This document shows, one piece after another, positions 62,234 through 64,000 of a stretch of 64,000 nucleotides of DNA. The stretch lies in contig NZ_LZSO01000026.1 of NCBI RefSeq assembly GCF_001665785.1, forward strand, positions 124,001 through 188,000. The letters are read 5' to 3'. Position 1 is the first letter of the stretch. Every line of letters starts with the position of its first letter. Source of the stretch: Mycolicibacterium peregrinum. GTDB taxonomy: Bacteria; Actinomycetota; Actinomycetes; Mycobacteriales; Mycobacteriaceae. Below the pieces are notes generated by a model. That model worked only from the letters and a program-made list of their open reading frames with translations, was not told where the DNA came from and searched no databases. A program made the translations under genes and the position numbers.

Positions 62234-62434
62234 ATGAACCGGGGATATGTAGTGACGTTTGCGGTCGGTGTGATCGTGGCGCTGTTCGGCCTACTTTGGG
62301 CGCTGCAGGGATTCGGCGTGGTGCAGGGCAGCCCGATGAGCAACACCGTCACCTGGTCGGTGATCGGGCCGATCACCGCGGTGATCGGCGGTGCGGTCGC
62401 GGCATTCAGCTGGCGCAAACTCAGGTCACGGTGA
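62234..62434 (+). CDS. Small membrane protein, two segments
   Basis: A 66-residue protein starting MNRGYVVTFAVGVIVALFG with two membrane segments (YVVTFAVGVIVALFGLLWAL; VIGPITAVIGGAVAAFSW) and a basic end (RKLRSR). A short hydrophobic actinobacterial family; function unknown. It is 32 bp after the MDR gene and overlaps the convergent molybdopterin gene by 14 bp. Confidence 0.75.
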   Translation: MNRGYVVTFAVGVIVALFGLLWALQGFGVVQGSPMSNTVTWSVIGPITAVIGGAVAAFSWRKLRSR

Positions 62435-63971
62435 AGTACACCGTATGCCAGCCGGTGGCGCCGTCGGGCACGGTCGGGGCTTGGTCTGACGTCTGAGCCG
62501 CCCCGGTGTTGTCGGTGGCCCGCACCGTGATGGTGTGATCGCCTGGGCCGCTCGCCTGCCAGGGCAGGCTCCACAACCGCCAGGTCTGGTCGGAATAGGC
62601 GGCCCCCAGTTGGGCGGGTTGCCATGGGCCGTCGTCGATTCGGACCTCGACGCCGCGGACGCCCCGGTTCTGCGCCCAGGCCACACCGCCGAATGTCGTC
62701 GGCCCCGCCGGCACCTGCTGGCCCCGCTTCGGGACGTCGATGCGTGACTCGGTCTTGATCGGGGCGCGCGGCGCCCAGCCCTGTCTGGTCCAATAGGCCT
62801 CGGCCCGGTCGAAGCGGGTCAATTCCAGATCGGTGACCCATTTGGTGGCCGACACGTAGCCGTAGAGTCCAGCCACCACCAGTCGGGCCGGGTAACCGTG
62901 CTCGACGGGCAGCGGCTGTCCGTTGAGGCCGATGGCCAACAGCGCGTCGCGGCCATCGGTGAGGGCTTCGACCGGGGTGCCCACGGTGAATCCGTCGACC
63001 GAGGTCGACAACAACATATCCGCGCCGGGCTCCACGCCCGCCTCCCGCAGCAGGTCGGCGAGTCGGTAGCCGGTCCACATCCCGTTCGAGATCAGGTCGC
63101 CACCAACCGGGTTGGACACGCACGTGAGTGTGACGGCCTTCTCGACGGCCTCGAACCGGGCAAGATCGTCGAAACTGTAGGTGATCTCGTGGGCGACCAT
63201 GCCGTGAATGCGTAGCCGCCACGCGTCGCGGCTCAGCTGCGGAACGCTGAGTGCGGTGTCGACCCGGTAGAAGTCGGTGCTCTCGGTGATGAAACTCGGC
63301 AGGGCAACGTTTTTCGGTTGGACGTCAGGCGGAACCGGGGGAGCCGGCACGCGGGGCCGCGGTAATACGGAGATTTCGCGTTCGGCCGCGACCGAGGTAG
63401 TCACCCGGGTGACGACGAAACCGAGAAGTCCGGTCGCGGCACCGAATCCGAGTACACCGGCGGTGGCCAACCACGTCCTTCTGGAGGTGTCGACGGGCTC
63501 GGCATCAGCGGGGGCGGTCCAGACCCGCTGCACGAGCAGTCGCAGCGCTGCCACCCCGCATGCGGTGCCCACCAACGTGGGCACGATGTCGAGCACTGCT
63601 GCGCCGGGCCGGGAGAGGACCGCGGCGCAGGCGATGAGCCCGGCGACGACGAAGATCGCGCTGCCGACCGGACGGTGCCGGGTCTCATACGTGGCGGCCA
63701 GAGCAGCGACGGTGGCGATGACCGCCAGCACGACGACGGCGAGGAACAGCTTGTCCAGACTGCCCAGGGTTTGAATCACCCATTCCTTGACCGGACCCGG
63801 CGTCAGGTCCACGACCGCCGATCCGACCGCGTTGCGCGGATCGGCCGGTGCCCCAAACGGAATCGCCGCCAGCGTGGCGATGCCGAGCGCGACCGCGGCC
63901 GCGGCAACTCCGCCGAGCATCCGTGCGTTCGGCGAGGGCTCGGACGAGGGGCCCGACGAGGACTCGGTCAT
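62421..63971 (-). CDS. Membrane-anchored molybdopterin oxidoreductase, sulfite-oxidase family
   Basis: A 516-residue protein. The N-terminal third has about five membrane segments. The SUOX/YedY-like Moco domain has the pterin-binding Cys284 (TLTCVSNPVGGDLISNG), PVEHGYPARLVVAGLYGYVSATKWV, and a C-terminal Mo-co dimerisation domain (GVAWAQNRGVRGVEVRIDDGPW; ATDNTGAAQTSDQAP). The active site faces outside or the periplasm; the substrate may be sulfite or a protein sulfoxide. It needs molybdate, so modBC in the same window may supply it. ATG 63971 (MTESSSGPSS) is preferred to an upstream in-frame start at 63995. The last 29 bases of the window hold nothing visible. Confidence 0.88.
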   Translation of the reverse strand: MTESSSGPSSEPSPNARMLGGVAAAAVALGIATLAAIPFGAPADPRNAVGSAVVDLTPGPVKEWVIQTLGSLDKLFLAVVVLAVIATVAALAATYETRHRPVGSAIFVVAGLIACAAVLSRPGAAVLDIVPTLVGTACGVAALRLLVQRVWTAPADAEPVDTSRRTWLATAGVLGFGAATGLLGFVVTRVTTSVAAEREISVLPRPRVPAPPVPPDVQPKNVALPSFITESTDFYRVDTALSVPQLSRDAWRLRIHGMVAHEITYSFDDLARFEAVEKAVTLTCVSNPVGGDLISNGMWTGYRLADLLREAGVEPGADMLLSTSVDGFTVGTPVEALTDGRDALLAIGLNGQPLPVEHGYPARLVVAGLYGYVSATKWVTDLELTRFDRAEAYWTRQGWAPRAPIKTESRIDVPKRGQQVPAGPTTFGGVAWAQNRGVRGVEVRIDDGPWQPAQLGAAYSDQTWRLWSLPWQASGPGDHTITVRATDNTGAAQTSDQAPTVPDGATGWHTVYFTVT

Positions 63972-64000
63972 CGTCACCCAACCTACTCCGGACACCAGGC

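Overview
The window looks like the chromosome of a fast-growing mycobacterium (Mycolicibacterium type). It is GC-rich, uses many GTG starts, and its backbone follows, from memory, the gene order of Mycobacterium tuberculosis Rv1819c to Rv1869c: bacA-like, secA2, pgsA2, two DUF881 genes around sbp, gcvH, garA, two MerR genes, gcvP, glcB, a CNNM pair, guaB1, gnd1, blaR/blaI, urease, ndh, modBC, apa, adhA, and a thiolase followed by an NAD(P)H reductase. A lon gene and a phosphoketolase gene fit an environmental species better than M. tuberculosis. I see no tRNA or rRNA genes, IS elements, prophage or CRISPR arrays.

Layout. 0-13.5 kb: an ABC exporter/importer (cut by the left edge) diverges from secA2. 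Then comes a dense plus-strand run for phospholipid synthesis (pgsA2), membrane-anchored DUF881 proteins, glycine cleavage (gcvH, gcvP), the FHA switch protein GarA and MerR regulators. gcvP is preceded by a terminator and a tandem glycine riboswitch. 13.5-26.2 kb: a minus-strand run with a von Willebrand A-type membrane protein, malate synthase G, CNNM/CBS membrane proteins, GuaB1, 6-phosphogluconate dehydrogenase and a BlaR/BlaI pair. 26.4-32.2 kb: an iron-box-controlled FhuF-like gene, a thioesterase and a complete ureABCFGD operon. 32.2-46 kb: NDH-2, an LLM oxidoreductase, an SDR, modBC without modA, the secreted glycoprotein Apa, small membrane proteins, an alcohol dehydrogenase, a CGNR regulator, a CPBP protease-like protein, phosphoketolase and a thiolase-like protein.

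46-64 kb departs more from the M. tuberculosis order. A two-gene module (a small DNA-binding-like protein and a 1049-residue double-P-loop ATPase of AAA + HerA/FtsK type) sits between the Rv1867-like and Rv1869c-like genes. It is followed by DUF72, a lipoprotein and DUF998 genes, an operon with an MpaB-type oxygenase between two paralogous mini membrane proteins, a TfoX-like gene behind a 22-codon leader ORF, cycA, an acyltransferase, lon, a DUF222/HNH nuclease, a quinone-reductase-like MDR protein and a membrane molybdopterin oxidoreductase.

The most interesting items are the AAA-HerA plus winged-helix-like module, the MpaB sandwich operon, the FhuF-like gene with an iron box at each end, and three short ORFs coupled to downstream starts (before modB, the tfoX-like gene and the first CNNM gene). 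All family assignments are from reading translated sequence; no database search was run.
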